A stretch of 64,000 bases of DNA from Nonomuraea candida. GTDB lineage: Bacteria > Actinomycetota > Actinomycetes > Streptosporangiales > Streptosporangiaceae. The notes under the pieces are model-generated. The model did no database searches. It worked only from the letters and a program-made list of their open reading frames with translations, and was not told the DNA's origin. How positions within the stretch are numbered: the first letter of the stretch is position 1; every line of letters begins with the position of its first letter. The position numbers were made by a program, and so were the translations under genes. Shown here in pieces: positions 52,830 to 61,844 of this stretch. The stretch spans positions 67,892-131,891 of the forward strand of contig NZ_JOAG01000017.1 in NCBI RefSeq assembly GCF_000725485.1. The letters are read 5' to 3'.

Positions 52830-53728
52830 TGGGCGCGGGGCACGGACACGGGCACGCCACCGCCCGGCACCGCTGGCGGCTGGCGGTCTCCTTCGCCCTG
52901 ATCGGCGCCTTCTTCGTGGTCGAGCTGGTCTTCGGCCTGGTGTCGGGCTCGCTGGCGCTGCTGTCGGACGCCGGTCACATGGCCGCCGACGTGGTCACCC
53001 TCGGCGCGGCGCTGATCGCCACCAGGATCGCCACCCGCCCCGACACCACCGGCCGCCGCAGCTACGGCTCCTACCGGGCCGAGGTGTTCGCGTCGCTGCT
53101 GGCGGTCGTGCTCATGCTGGGCGTCGCGCTGTACGTGGTGATCGAGGCCATCGGCCGCATCGGCGGGCCCGCCGAGGTCTCCACCGGGCCGATGCTGATC
53201 GTCGGCGCGATCGGCCTGGCCGTCAACCTGGTCGCGCTGCTCCTGCTGCGCGCGGGCGCGGGCGAGAGCCTCAACGTCAAGGGCGCCTACCTGGAGGTCG
53301 TGGCCGACACGGCCGGCTCCGTGGGCGTCATCGCGGCCGGCTGGCTGGTCGCCGCGACCGGGCAGCCGGTCTGGGACACCGTGATCGCCCTGGCCATCGG
53401 CGTCTTCGTCGCCGTGCGGGCGGTCTCGCTCGGCAGGCAGGTCTTCGCCGTGCTCGGCCAGCACGTGCCCGAGGGCGTCGATCCGGCCGCCGTCGCCGCC
53501 GACCTGGCCGCCATCGAGGGCGTGCGCGACGTGCACGACCTGCACCTGTGGACACTCACCTCGGGCATGAACGTGGCCACCGCCCACCTGGTCACCGCCG
53601 ACCAGAGCGACAACCACGCCGTCCTCGACCAGGCCCGCGACCTGCTGCGCCGCCGCCACGGCGTGGCCCACGCGACGCTGCAGGTCGAGCCCGCCGACCA
53701 CAACGGCTGCGACGAGCTCGGCTGGTGA
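52829..53728 (+). CDS. Cation diffusion facilitator (CDF) metal exporter
   Basis: A 299-residue exporter with six membrane segments and a C-terminal cytoplasmic ferredoxin-like domain (HDLHLWTLTSG). The TM2 metal site is Asp47/His50/Asp54 (SDAGHMAAD). In TM5 the usual HxxxD of zinc carriers is ExxxD here (Glu156, Asp160), which may shift metal preference. The N-terminus has HGHGH. Transcribed with the CadC-like sensor. Confidence 0.93.
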   Translation: MGAGHGHGHATARHRWRLAVSFALIGAFFVVELVFGLVSGSLALLSDAGHMAADVVTLGAALIATRIATRPDTTGRRSYGSYRAEVFASLLAVVLMLGVALYVVIEAIGRIGGPAEVSTGPMLIVGAIGLAVNLVALLLLRAGAGESLNVKGAYLEVVADTAGSVGVIAAGWLVAATGQPVWDTVIALAIGVFVAVRAVSLGRQVFAVLGQHVPEGVDPAAVAADLAAIEGVRDVHDLHLWTLTSGMNVATAHLVTADQSDNHAVLDQARDLLRRRHGVAHATLQVEPADHNGCDELGW

Positions 53729-53736
53729 TCTCTCCC

Positions 53737-53802
53737 GGGGGCCGGCGCCGCTCGGAGTCCACCCGGAAAGGGGGCCGGCACCGCTCGGAATCCGCCCGGA
53801 AA
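53737..53802. repeat. 33-bp direct repeat
   Basis: Copies at 53737-53769 and 53770-53802 differ at three positions. They lie between the exporter and VOC genes. Confidence 0.85.
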
Positions 53803-53825
53803 AGTGCTCAGTTGATGAGCACTTT
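53801..53825. promoter_or_regulatory. Perfect inverted repeat upstream of the VOC gene
   Basis: AAAGTGCTCA (53801-53810) and TGAGCACTTT (53816-53825) pair perfectly around GTTGA. It may be the terminator of the exporter operon or an operator for the VOC operon; the A/T-rich ends and position 45 bases before the start favour an operator. Confidence 0.55.
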
Positions 53826-53870
53826 GGAGGCGCATGATGAGTGCACAACCCCGAGGAGAGGAACCGCCAG

Positions 53871-54302
53871 ATGTTGCGAGGACTCACCACCACCGCCTTC
53901 TACTCGCCCGACTTCGACGCGACCCGGCGCTGGTACACCGAGCTGTTCGGCATCCCGCCCTACATGGACACCCCCGGCTACATGGAATGGCGCATCGGCG
54001 ACTACCAGCACGAGTTCGGGGTCATCAACAGCGCGTACGCCGGCAGCGAGCTGGCCAGGACCCCGGCCCCCGACACGATCGGCGGGCCGGCGGGCGCCCT
54101 CGTCTACTGGCACGTGGACGACGTGCCCGCCGCCCTCGAACGGCTCGTGGCGATGGGCGCCAAGGAGCACGACTCGCCGCACGACCGGGGCGTCGGCTTC
54201 ATCACCGCCTCCGTGATCGACCCCTGGGGCAACGTGCTCGGCGTCATGTACAACCCGCACTACCTGGAGATCCTCGCCTCGATCAAGGAGGGGCGGTCGT
54301 GA
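53871..54302 (+). CDS. VOC (glyoxalase/bleomycin-resistance) family protein
   Basis: A 143-residue protein with two beta-alpha-beta-beta-beta units. FYSPDFDATRRWYTELFG at the start and VIDPWGNVLGVMYNP at the end are typical. Metal ligands are not certain. The ATG at 53871 has GGAGAGG upstream; a GTG at 53841 is possible. The next gene overlaps by four bases. Confidence 0.88.
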   Translation: MLRGLTTTAFYSPDFDATRRWYTELFGIPPYMDTPGYMEWRIGDYQHEFGVINSAYAGSELARTPAPDTIGGPAGALVYWHVDDVPAALERLVAMGAKEHDSPHDRGVGFITASVIDPWGNVLGVMYNPHYLEILASIKEGRS

Positions 54303-54619
54303 ACGTCTTCACCGACGCCGCCGCCTGGCGCGACTGGCTGGCCGCGCACCACGCCTCGGAGCGCGAGGTGTGGGTGGTGCTGGCCAAGAAGGGCACGACG
54401 GAGCCGACCAGTCTCACGTACGAGCAGGCTCTGCAGGAGGCGTTGTGCTACGGCTGGATCGACGGCCTGACCCGGAGCCGGGACGCCGCGACGTACGTCC
54501 AGCGCTACACCCCGCGCCGCCCGCGCAGTTCCTGGTCCGCGCGCAACCTCGCCCGGGTGGCCCGCCTGCGCGAGGAGGGCCGCATGCGACCGCCCGGCCT
54601 GGCCGCGCTGAACGCCTGA
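54299..54619 (+). CDS. YdeI/OmdA-like protein, apparently truncated
   Basis: A 106-residue protein starting at a GTG that overlaps the VOC stop (GTGA). The blocks SEREVWVVLAKKGT, ALCYGWIDGLTRSRD and YVQRYTPRRPRSSWSARNLARV are those of the YdeI/OmdA family, which usually runs to about 190 residues. This one ends just after RMRPPGL, so the C-terminal half is missing; the DNA downstream does not continue the family pattern. It may be a shortened functional form or a decaying gene. Confidence 0.82.
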   Translation: MNVFTDAAAWRDWLAAHHASEREVWVVLAKKGTTEPTSLTYEQALQEALCYGWIDGLTRSRDAATYVQRYTPRRPRSSWSARNLARVARLREEGRMRPPGLAALNA

Positions 54620-54735
54620 GCGCGGGCCTCCGCCGACGGCCGCGCCGGCGCTTCCCCCATTCCTGGTCGTGGTTTTCATGGAGTTCTTAGACGGACTTTG
54701 TGGCACTTTTGACCGAAATTTATGACGATGGGGCG

Positions 54736-55614
54736 ATGGAGCGCGTGCCGCAACAGGCCGACGCGGCCGGGGCGGCCGGGGCGGCCGCGGCTCAGGACGC
54801 CGTCGCCCCGGAGGCCGGGGCCCGGGCTGCCGCTGTCCCGGAGGCCGGGGCTCGGGGTGCCGTCGCGGGGAGGGCTCGGCGACGTCTCGTCGCCGGGGGC
54901 GGCGCCCTGGTCGTCGTGGCGGCGCTGGCGTACTGGCTGGGCAGCGGGAGCGGCGGCGGTGAGGTGGCCGCGGCCGGGCCGAGCGCGACGCCGACGCCGA
55001 CGCCGACGCCCGGCGCGACGCTCACGGTGCCCGACCTGTACGAGAGGGTCGGCCCGTCGGTGGTGGTCATCCAGGCCGGGAAGTCGCTCGGCACCGGGGT
55101 GATCGCGGCCGACGACGGGACGATCCTGACCGCGTACCACGTCGTCAAGGGCGCGAAGGACGTCAGGCTGACGTTCGCCGACGGCACCAAGGCGAAGGCC
55201 GTCGTCGCGTCGTCGAACCCCAAGCGCGACGTCGCCACCCTCAAGCCCGCCGAGCTGCCGGAGCTCGTCGTCCCGGCCACGCTCGGCGGCGGCGTGGCCG
55301 TCGGCGCGCCCGTCGTGGCGATCGGCAACCCGCTGGGCCTGACCTACAGCGTCTCCACCGGCGTCGTGTCGGGGCTGAACCGCAGCGCCGAGGAGGGCGG
55401 CCTGAGCGGTCTCATCCAGTTCGACGCCTCGGTGAACCCGGGCAGCTCCGGCGGCCCCCTCCTGGACGGCCGCGGCCTCGTCGTCGGGATCGTCGTCTCG
55501 ATCGCCGACCCGGGCGGGGACGAGGCGTTCGCCGGCATCGCGTTCGCGGTGCCGATCGGCGTGGCGCTGGGCGACGAGGGCGACGGCCCGCCGGGCGGCG
55601 GGCCGCTGATCTGA
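54736..55614 (+). CDS. Membrane-anchored trypsin-like (HtrA-type) serine protease without PDZ
   Basis: A 292-residue protein. After an Ala/Gly/Glu-rich cytoplasmic part and one membrane segment (about 51-68), a Thr/Pro linker leads to the protease domain. The triad is His135 (TAYHVV), Asp165 (KRDVATLK) and Ser238 (NPGSSGGP). No PDZ domain follows. The ATG at 54736 has GGGG ahead; a GTG at 54700 is possible. It directly precedes the MoxR operon and may act with it in envelope quality control, which is inferred. Confidence 0.88.
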   Translation: MERVPQQADAAGAAGAAAAQDAVAPEAGARAAAVPEAGARGAVAGRARRRLVAGGGALVVVAALAYWLGSGSGGGEVAAAGPSATPTPTPTPGATLTVPDLYERVGPSVVVIQAGKSLGTGVIAADDGTILTAYHVVKGAKDVRLTFADGTKAKAVVASSNPKRDVATLKPAELPELVVPATLGGGVAVGAPVVAIGNPLGLTYSVSTGVVSGLNRSAEEGGLSGLIQFDASVNPGSSGGPLLDGRGLVVGIVVSIADPGGDEAFAGIAFAVPIGVALGDEGDGPPGGGPLI

Positions 55615-55650
55615 CCCAGCCGATTGCGGAACCACCAGAAGGACGACCAT

Positions 55651-56640
<990 letters not shown>

Positions 56641-56649
56641 GCCGCCGCC

Positions 56650-57534
56650 ATGGCCACCGCCCCCGAGAGACTCCTGCTCCGCCTGGAGTGGAAGGTCGTG
56701 CGCCGGCTCGACGGCCGGCTCCAGGGCGCCCACCGCACCGCGTACCGGGGCTCCGGGATCGACTTCACCGGGCTGCGCGCGTACGGCGCGGGCGACGACG
56801 CGCGGCACATCGACTGGAACGTCACCGCGCGGCTGGACGAGCCGCACCTGCGGGTGTTCACCGAGGACCGGGAGCTGACCGCGTGGCTCGTGCTCGACCG
56901 GTCGGCCTCGATGGCGGCCGGGCGGCCGGGGCGCGGCAAGCACGACGTGCTGGCCGAGCTGGCGCTCGTCCTCGCCCGGCTGTTCGGGCGGGGCGGCAAC
57001 CGCGTCGGCGCGCTGCTGTACGACACCGGGATGGTGCGCGTCGTGCCGCCGGGCACCTCACGGCGGCACGCGCTGCGGATCGCCGCCGAGCTGGAGCGCA
57101 CCGCCGGGACGCGCGGCGGCGCCACCACCGACCTGGCCGAGATGCTGGACGCGGCCGGCCGCCTCGCCCGCCGCCGGGCGCTCATCGTCGTGCTGTCGGA
57201 CTTCATCGGCGACGGCGACTGGGAACGCGCGCTCCAGCGGCTGGCCCGGCGGCACGAGGTGGTCGCCCTGCGGATCGTGGACGCCGCCGACGACGTGCTG
57301 CCCGAGGCCGGGCTGATCGTGGTCGAGGACGCCGAGACCGGCGAGCAGCTCGTCGTCGACTCCGCCGACCCGCTGCTGCGCGTACGCCTGCGCGAGGCCG
57401 TCGGCGCCCGCGACGCCCGGCTCGCGGCGGGCATGCGCCGGGCCGGGGTGCCCGTCCACCGGATCGACACCGATCGCGACCTGGCCGAGGCGCTGGTCGA
57501 GGTGGTCGCCAGAACCCGGGACCGCGCGCCGTGA
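56650..57534 (+). CDS. DUF58 domain VWA-like protein
   Basis: A 294-residue protein of the family usually next to moxR. The DUF58 block GLRAYGAGDDARHIDWNVTAR is followed by a VWA-type fold with a metal site Asp83-x-Ser85-x-Ser87. It begins nine bases after the MoxR stop. Its partner role is to present clients to MoxR, from family knowledge. Confidence 0.93.
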   Translation: MATAPERLLLRLEWKVVRRLDGRLQGAHRTAYRGSGIDFTGLRAYGAGDDARHIDWNVTARLDEPHLRVFTEDRELTAWLVLDRSASMAAGRPGRGKHDVLAELALVLARLFGRGGNRVGALLYDTGMVRVVPPGTSRRHALRIAAELERTAGTRGGATTDLAEMLDAAGRLARRRALIVVLSDFIGDGDWERALQRLARRHEVVALRIVDAADDVLPEAGLIVVEDAETGEQLVVDSADPLLRVRLREAVGARDARLAAGMRRAGVPVHRIDTDRDLAEALVEVVARTRDRAP

Positions 57535-57596
57535 CCGGGCCCGCCCGCGCGGCCGGCACGGACGACGCCCTGGCCGGGGCGGAGGAGCGCTCATGA
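57531..57596 (+). CDS. 21-codon ORF coupled to both neighbours
   Basis: GTG at 57531 overlaps the DUF58 stop (GTGA) and the TGA at 57594-57596 overlaps the next ATG (ATGA). The product would be an acidic 21-residue peptide (VTGPARAAGTDDALAGAEERS starts with GTG as Met) without domain. It occupies the place where larger membrane proteins of the DUF4381 type sit in some MoxR operons. It may serve only translational coupling or be a remnant. Confidence 0.35.
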   Translation: MTGPARAAGTDDALAGAEERS

Positions 57597-58543
57597 CCCT
57601 GGACTCGCCGCTGCTGCTGGCCGCCGGGCTGCTCGTCACGGCGGCGCTCGCCTGGGCGGCCGTCGTCTCGGCCCGCCGCCGGAGGGCCGTGCTCGCGGCG
57701 GCCGGTGTCGCCGTGCGGGGCGGGCGGCGGGCGTACCTCGGGACCGGCCTGACGATCGCCGGCGTCGGGGTGCTCGCGGTCGCCACCGCCGGACCCGCCG
57801 CCATGGTGCCGGTCCCGCGCACGGCGGGCACCGTCGTCCTCGCCATCGACGTCTCCAACAGCATGGCGGCCGACGACGTCGCACCCACCCGGCTGGCGGC
57901 CGCACAGCGGGCGGCGCGCGCGTTCGTGGCGGCCCAGCCGGACAGCGTGGACATCGGGGTCGTCGCGTTCGAACGGCGCGGGCTCACCACCGCCCGCCCC
58001 GACCCCGACCACTCGCTCGCGCTCAAGGCCATCGACCGGCTGAAGCCCACCGGCGGCACCTCGCTGGGGCCCGCCATCCTCGCCTCGCTGTCGGCGATCA
58101 CCGGCAGGCAGGTGACCCTCGGCCGCGACGGCGCCGCGCCCGACATCGGCTACTGGCCGTCGGCGACCGTCGTGCTCTTCTCCGACGGCCAGAACGGGGG
58201 CGGGGACGTCGAGCCCGCCGCGGCCGCGGCGCAGCGGGCGGGCGTGCACGTCCACACCGTCGGGGTCGGCACCACGGCCGGGGCGGCGGTCAAGGTGGAC
58301 GGCTACCGCCTGCAGACCTCGCTGGACGAGGAGACGCTGACCCTGATCGCGCGGACCACCGGCGGCGCCTACCATCCCGCCTCCGACGCCGCGCGGCTCG
58401 ACGGCATCGCCGGCACGATCGACCTGCGGCTCACCGTCTCCGACGAGCCGCTGCCCCTGGCCGGCGGGCTGATCGGGCTCGCCCTCGCGCTGCTCGCCAC
58501 GGGAGCGGCGCTCACCATGCTGCGGTCAGGACGGGTGATCTGA
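57593..58543 (+). CDS. VWA domain membrane protein (BatA-like)
   Basis: A 316-residue protein. Two membrane segments near the N-terminus and one at the C-terminus flank a VWA domain with the metal site Asp86-x-Ser88-x-Ser90 (IDVSNSM) and the late GGTSLGPAI and FSDGQNGGGD loops. GGAGGAG lies ahead of the ATG. Together with the next gene it forms the BatA/BatB-like pair of the MoxR system. Confidence 0.92.
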   Translation: MTLDSPLLLAAGLLVTAALAWAAVVSARRRRAVLAAAGVAVRGGRRAYLGTGLTIAGVGVLAVATAGPAAMVPVPRTAGTVVLAIDVSNSMAADDVAPTRLAAAQRAARAFVAAQPDSVDIGVVAFERRGLTTARPDPDHSLALKAIDRLKPTGGTSLGPAILASLSAITGRQVTLGRDGAAPDIGYWPSATVVLFSDGQNGGGDVEPAAAAAQRAGVHVHTVGVGTTAGAAVKVDGYRLQTSLDEETLTLIARTTGGAYHPASDAARLDGIAGTIDLRLTVSDEPLPLAGGLIGLALALLATGAALTMLRSGRVI

Positions 58544-59608
58544 ATGTCGTTCGCATCGTTCTCCTGGCCGTGGGCGCTCCTGGCCCTGCTGATCATCCCG
58601 CTGCTCTTCGCCGTCCGCTGGTGGGCGCGTCGCCGCCGCAGGCGGGCCGCCGTCCGCGTCACCTCGATCGCGCTCGTACGGGCCGCGCTGCCCGGGCGTA
58701 CCCGCTGGACGCGCCGGATCCCCGCGGCGCTGTTCGTCGCCGGGCTCGCGCTGCTCGCGGTGGGGGCCGCGCGCCCGCAGGCGTCGGTGCCGGTGCCGCG
58801 GACATCGGCGACGATCCTGCTCGCCCTCGACACCTCCCTGTCCATGTGCTCCACGGACGTGGACCCCAACCGCATCACCACCGCCAAGAAGGCCGCCGCG
58901 GAGTTCATCGAGTCGCAGCGGGGCGGGCCGCGCATCGGCCTGGTCGCCTTCGCGGGCGCCGCCGGGCTGCTCGTCCCGCCCACCGACGACACCGACGCGC
59001 TGATCAAGGCGCTGGACGGCCTCACCATGGGCCGGGGCACCGCGATCGGGCAGGCCGTGCTCACCTCCATCGACGCGATCGCCGAGGTGGACCCGTCGGT
59101 CGCCCCCACCGGCGCGACCCCCGCCGGCGGCTCGGGGGAGGGCTACGCGGGCGCCGCGATCGTCGTGCTCACCGACGGCGCCAACACCCAGGGCGTCGAT
59201 CCGCAGACCGCCGCCCAGGAGGCGGCGCTGCGCCGCGTCCGCGTCTTCCCCATCGGCTTCGGCACCACGAACCCGGCCCCGATGGTCTGCGACAACTCCC
59301 AGTACGACGGCCGCGGCTTCGGCGGCGGCGGGTTCGGCGGTCGCGGCCGGTTCGACGGCGGCCGCAACGTCCGCACCATCGACGAGCCCGCGCTCAAGCA
59401 GATCGCCAGGACCACGGGCGGCTCCTACCACCGCGCCGAGAACGCCCGCCAGCTCCAGAGCGCTCTCGCCGCCCTTCCGGGCAGCTTCACCGTGGTCCAG
59501 CAGCGGGTGGACACCGCCGCCGCCTTCGCCGCCACGGGCGGAGTCCTCGTCGCGACGGCCCTCGCCCTCTCCCTCTGGTGGAACCGCCCCCGCCCTTCGC
59601 CCCGCTGA
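58544..59608 (+). CDS. VWA domain membrane protein (BatA/B-like, second copy)
   Basis: A 354-residue relative of the preceding protein, starting directly after its stop codon. N-terminal membrane segments at about 8-26 and 60-76, a metal site Asp96-x-Ser98-x-Ser100 (LDTSLSM), and a C-terminal membrane segment. A Gly/Arg/Phe-rich loop (GRGFGGGGFGGRGRFDGG) is inserted in the VWA fold. It ends the operon. Confidence 0.92.
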   Translation: MSFASFSWPWALLALLIIPLLFAVRWWARRRRRRAAVRVTSIALVRAALPGRTRWTRRIPAALFVAGLALLAVGAARPQASVPVPRTSATILLALDTSLSMCSTDVDPNRITTAKKAAAEFIESQRGGPRIGLVAFAGAAGLLVPPTDDTDALIKALDGLTMGRGTAIGQAVLTSIDAIAEVDPSVAPTGATPAGGSGEGYAGAAIVVLTDGANTQGVDPQTAAQEAALRRVRVFPIGFGTTNPAPMVCDNSQYDGRGFGGGGFGGRGRFDGGRNVRTIDEPALKQIARTTGGSYHRAENARQLQSALAALPGSFTVVQQRVDTAAAFAATGGVLVATALALSLWWNRPRPSPR

Positions 59609-59801
59609 CCGCCCCCGGCCGCCCGTCGCCCGCCGGCGTGCGGCGTGCGGATGGGCGAGAGGGGCCAGGGGAGGGGGCGGGTGCCGCGGGCCGGTCTCAG
59701 CGCACGGTGCCGTCCCACTTGGTCCAGCGTGGCCCGGCAGCTCCACTCCAGCCCGCCGGCGTCAACCGTCCAGTCCAGGCCGGCGCCCATGTGCGGTGGG
59801 C

Positions 59802-60677
59802 TCACCGGGTGGACGGCCTGAAGTGGTCGATGACGCGGGCGTAGCTGTCGAGGGCGTGGCCCCGGCCGACCGCCTCCGTGATGAGCCGTTCGGTGAGCTC
59901 GGCCAGGCTCGTGTCGATGCCGCGCGTCCTGCTCTCGTGGATGAGGTGGCGGACCGGCGGGATCTGCGTCTCCAGTGACGCGTCCACGGCCGTGTAGGAG
60001 CCGTCGTCGATCTGCCGCGCGTAGACCTCCAGGAACGAGGCCACGCCCTTGAGCCAGCCGGTGGCCATCGGCAGGAAGGCCGTGGCCGAGATCTTCTCCG
60101 TCTCCATGAGCGCGGCGGCGTGCATGAACCCGTTGAACGTCGACCACATGATGCCGAGCAGCGCGACGTCGTACACGGCGGGGAGGCCGACGTCGTGGCT
60201 GATCAGCGTGCTCGCGCCGCCCAGCGTGACGAGGGTCTGCTCGTGCGTCTCGTACAGGGAGGGCGGGCCGCCGTACAGGATGACGGTCTCGGGGGCGCCG
60301 ATGCCGGGCGGCGTCATCATGATCGCGCCGTCGAGGTAGTCGGCGCCGCGCTCCGCCGCCCAGCCGGCCAGCTCGCGGGCCTCGTCGGACGCGCCCGACG
60401 TGAGGTTGACCAGGACGCGGCCGGACAGCGCGGCCTCGGCGGGCGCGAGCAGCGCGCGCACGGCGTCGTAGTCGCGGACGCAGACGACCACCAGCGGGGC
60501 GGCGGCGACGGCGGCCTCGACGGACGGGGCCTCGGTCGCGCCGGCCCCGACCAGGGCGTCCGCCTTGCCCGGGGTGCGGTTCCAGACGGTCGTGGGGTGA
60601 CCGGCCCGGACGAAGGCGCCGGCCAGCGCCTGGCCCATCAGTCCCAGGCCGATGACGGTGACGGGGGTTCTTGCCAT
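59802..60677 (-). CDS. NADP-dependent imine reductase/beta-hydroxyacid dehydrogenase-like enzyme
   Basis: A 291-residue Rossmann oxidoreductase. GLGLMGQALAGAFVRAGH (about 10-27) with WNRTP binds NADP. The C-terminal helical domain, with YDVALLGIMWSTFNGFMHA and its Asp, is that of imine reductases. The product could reduce cyclic imines; the native role is unknown. It is divergent from the DJ-1/AraC regulator. Confidence 0.9.
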   Translation of the reverse strand: MARTPVTVIGLGLMGQALAGAFVRAGHPTTVWNRTPGKADALVGAGATEAPSVEAAVAAAPLVVVCVRDYDAVRALLAPAEAALSGRVLVNLTSGASDEARELAGWAAERGADYLDGAIMMTPPGIGAPETVILYGGPPSLYETHEQTLVTLGGASTLISHDVGLPAVYDVALLGIMWSTFNGFMHAAALMETEKISATAFLPMATGWLKGVASFLEVYARQIDDGSYTAVDASLETQIPPVRHLIHESRTRGIDTSLAELTERLITEAVGRGHALDSYARVIDHFRPSTR

Positions 60678-60746
60678 GTCTGTTGCTTCCTGTCCGTTTC
60701 GTGGGAGTGATTCACCACGATGGCAGCGCGCGACGCGGGCCGAAAC

Positions 60747-60781
60747 TGGCAGGAGTGCCGATGTTCGCCAAATTACTGCCA
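60747..60781. promoter_or_regulatory. Inverted repeat TGGCAG-N23-CTGCCA between divergent genes
   Basis: TGGCAG (60747-60752) and CTGCCA (60776-60781) face each other in the gap between the reductase gene and the AraC-type regulator. Spacing of about two helical turns would suit an AraC-family dimer. Candidate only. Confidence 0.4.
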
Positions 60782-60794
60782 TAGGGTGGGACGG

Positions 60795-61808
60795 GTGAGC
60801 ACCGGTACCGTCGCCCTGGTCGTGATCGACGACGCCATCGCCATGTGGGACATGTACGAGCTGGGCATCGCGACGGCGGTGTTCGGCGTGGCCCACACCG
60901 ACCTCGCGGACCCCTGGTACGACCTGCGCGTCTGCGGGCTGCGGCCCGGCCGGCCGCCGGCCGGGCCCGGGTTCGCGCTGAACGCGCCGTACGGGCTGGA
61001 GGAGCTGGAGAAGGCCGACACCGTGATCGTCCCGGTGGTGCCGGAGTCGTACATGAACACCGGCCGCGAGCTGCCCGCGGAGCTGCTCGACGCGCTCCGC
61101 CGGGCCAGCGCCGCGGGGGCGCGCATGGTCTCGCTCTGCAACGGCGTGTTCGCGCTCGCCGCCGCGGGCCTCCTCGACGGCCGCCCCGCCACCGCCCACT
61201 GGGAGCACGCCCGCGAGCTGGCCGAGAAGTACCCTCGGGTGAAGGTGGACGACTCGGTCCTGTACGTCGATGACGGCGACGTGCTCACCAGCGCCGGGCT
61301 CAGCGGCGGGCTCGACCTGTGCCTGCACATCGTCCGCCGTGACCTCGGCGCGCGGGTCGCCAACCAGCTCGCCCGCCGCCTCGTGGTGCCCGCGCACCGG
61401 CCGGGCGGGCAGGCGCAGTTCGTGGAGCGCGCGGTGGCCGTGACCGACGGCGGGATCGCGCCCGTGCTGCACTGGGCCGTGGAGCACCTCGACCGGCCGC
61501 TCACCGTCGAGGACCTCGCCGCCCGCGCCGGGATGAGCGTGCGCAGCTTCCACCGTAACCTGCGCGCCGCGACCGGCACGACGCCAATGAAGTGGCTGCT
61601 CCACCAGCGCCTCGCCCGCGCGCAACTCCTCCTGGAGACCACCGACCTGTCCATCGACCAGATCGGCGAGCGCAGCGGCCTGGGCAGCGCCAACAACCTG
61701 CGCCACCACTTCGCCGCGCACGTGGGGGTCACGCCCAGCGAATACCGGCGGGCCTTCCCCGCCTCCGACCGCTTCCAGGCGGAGCGGATCAGGGCCGTGC
61801 CGGCGTGA
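60795..61808 (+). CDS. GlxA-like regulator: DJ-1/PfpI domain plus AraC helix-turn-helix
   Basis: A 337-residue regulator. Residues about 5-170 form a class I amidotransferase-like (DJ-1/PfpI) sensor domain with MVSLCNGVFALAAAG around its Cys. Residues about 225-325 are the AraC double helix-turn-helix (LTVEDLAARAGMSVRSFHRNL and SGLGSANNLRHHFAAHVGVTPSEYRRAF). The GTG at 60795 is used. It probably activates the divergent imine-reductase-like gene. Confidence 0.92.
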   Translation: MSTGTVALVVIDDAIAMWDMYELGIATAVFGVAHTDLADPWYDLRVCGLRPGRPPAGPGFALNAPYGLEELEKADTVIVPVVPESYMNTGRELPAELLDALRRASAAGARMVSLCNGVFALAAAGLLDGRPATAHWEHARELAEKYPRVKVDDSVLYVDDGDVLTSAGLSGGLDLCLHIVRRDLGARVANQLARRLVVPAHRPGGQAQFVERAVAVTDGGIAPVLHWAVEHLDRPLTVEDLAARAGMSVRSFHRNLRAATGTTPMKWLLHQRLARAQLLLETTDLSIDQIGERSGLGSANNLRHHFAAHVGVTPSEYRRAFPASDRFQAERIRAVPA

Positions 61809-61844
61809 TCCGACGCCGGCCTTCAGGTGCTTCAGGTGCTTCGG

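Noticed and set aside
59700..59801. A minus-strand frame ending in RWTKWDGTVR just downstream of the imine-reductase gene
   Set aside because: The end looks protein-like, but the frame is short, has no start or ribosome binding site, and could not be linked to any family. It might be a gene remnant but the evidence is too thin.
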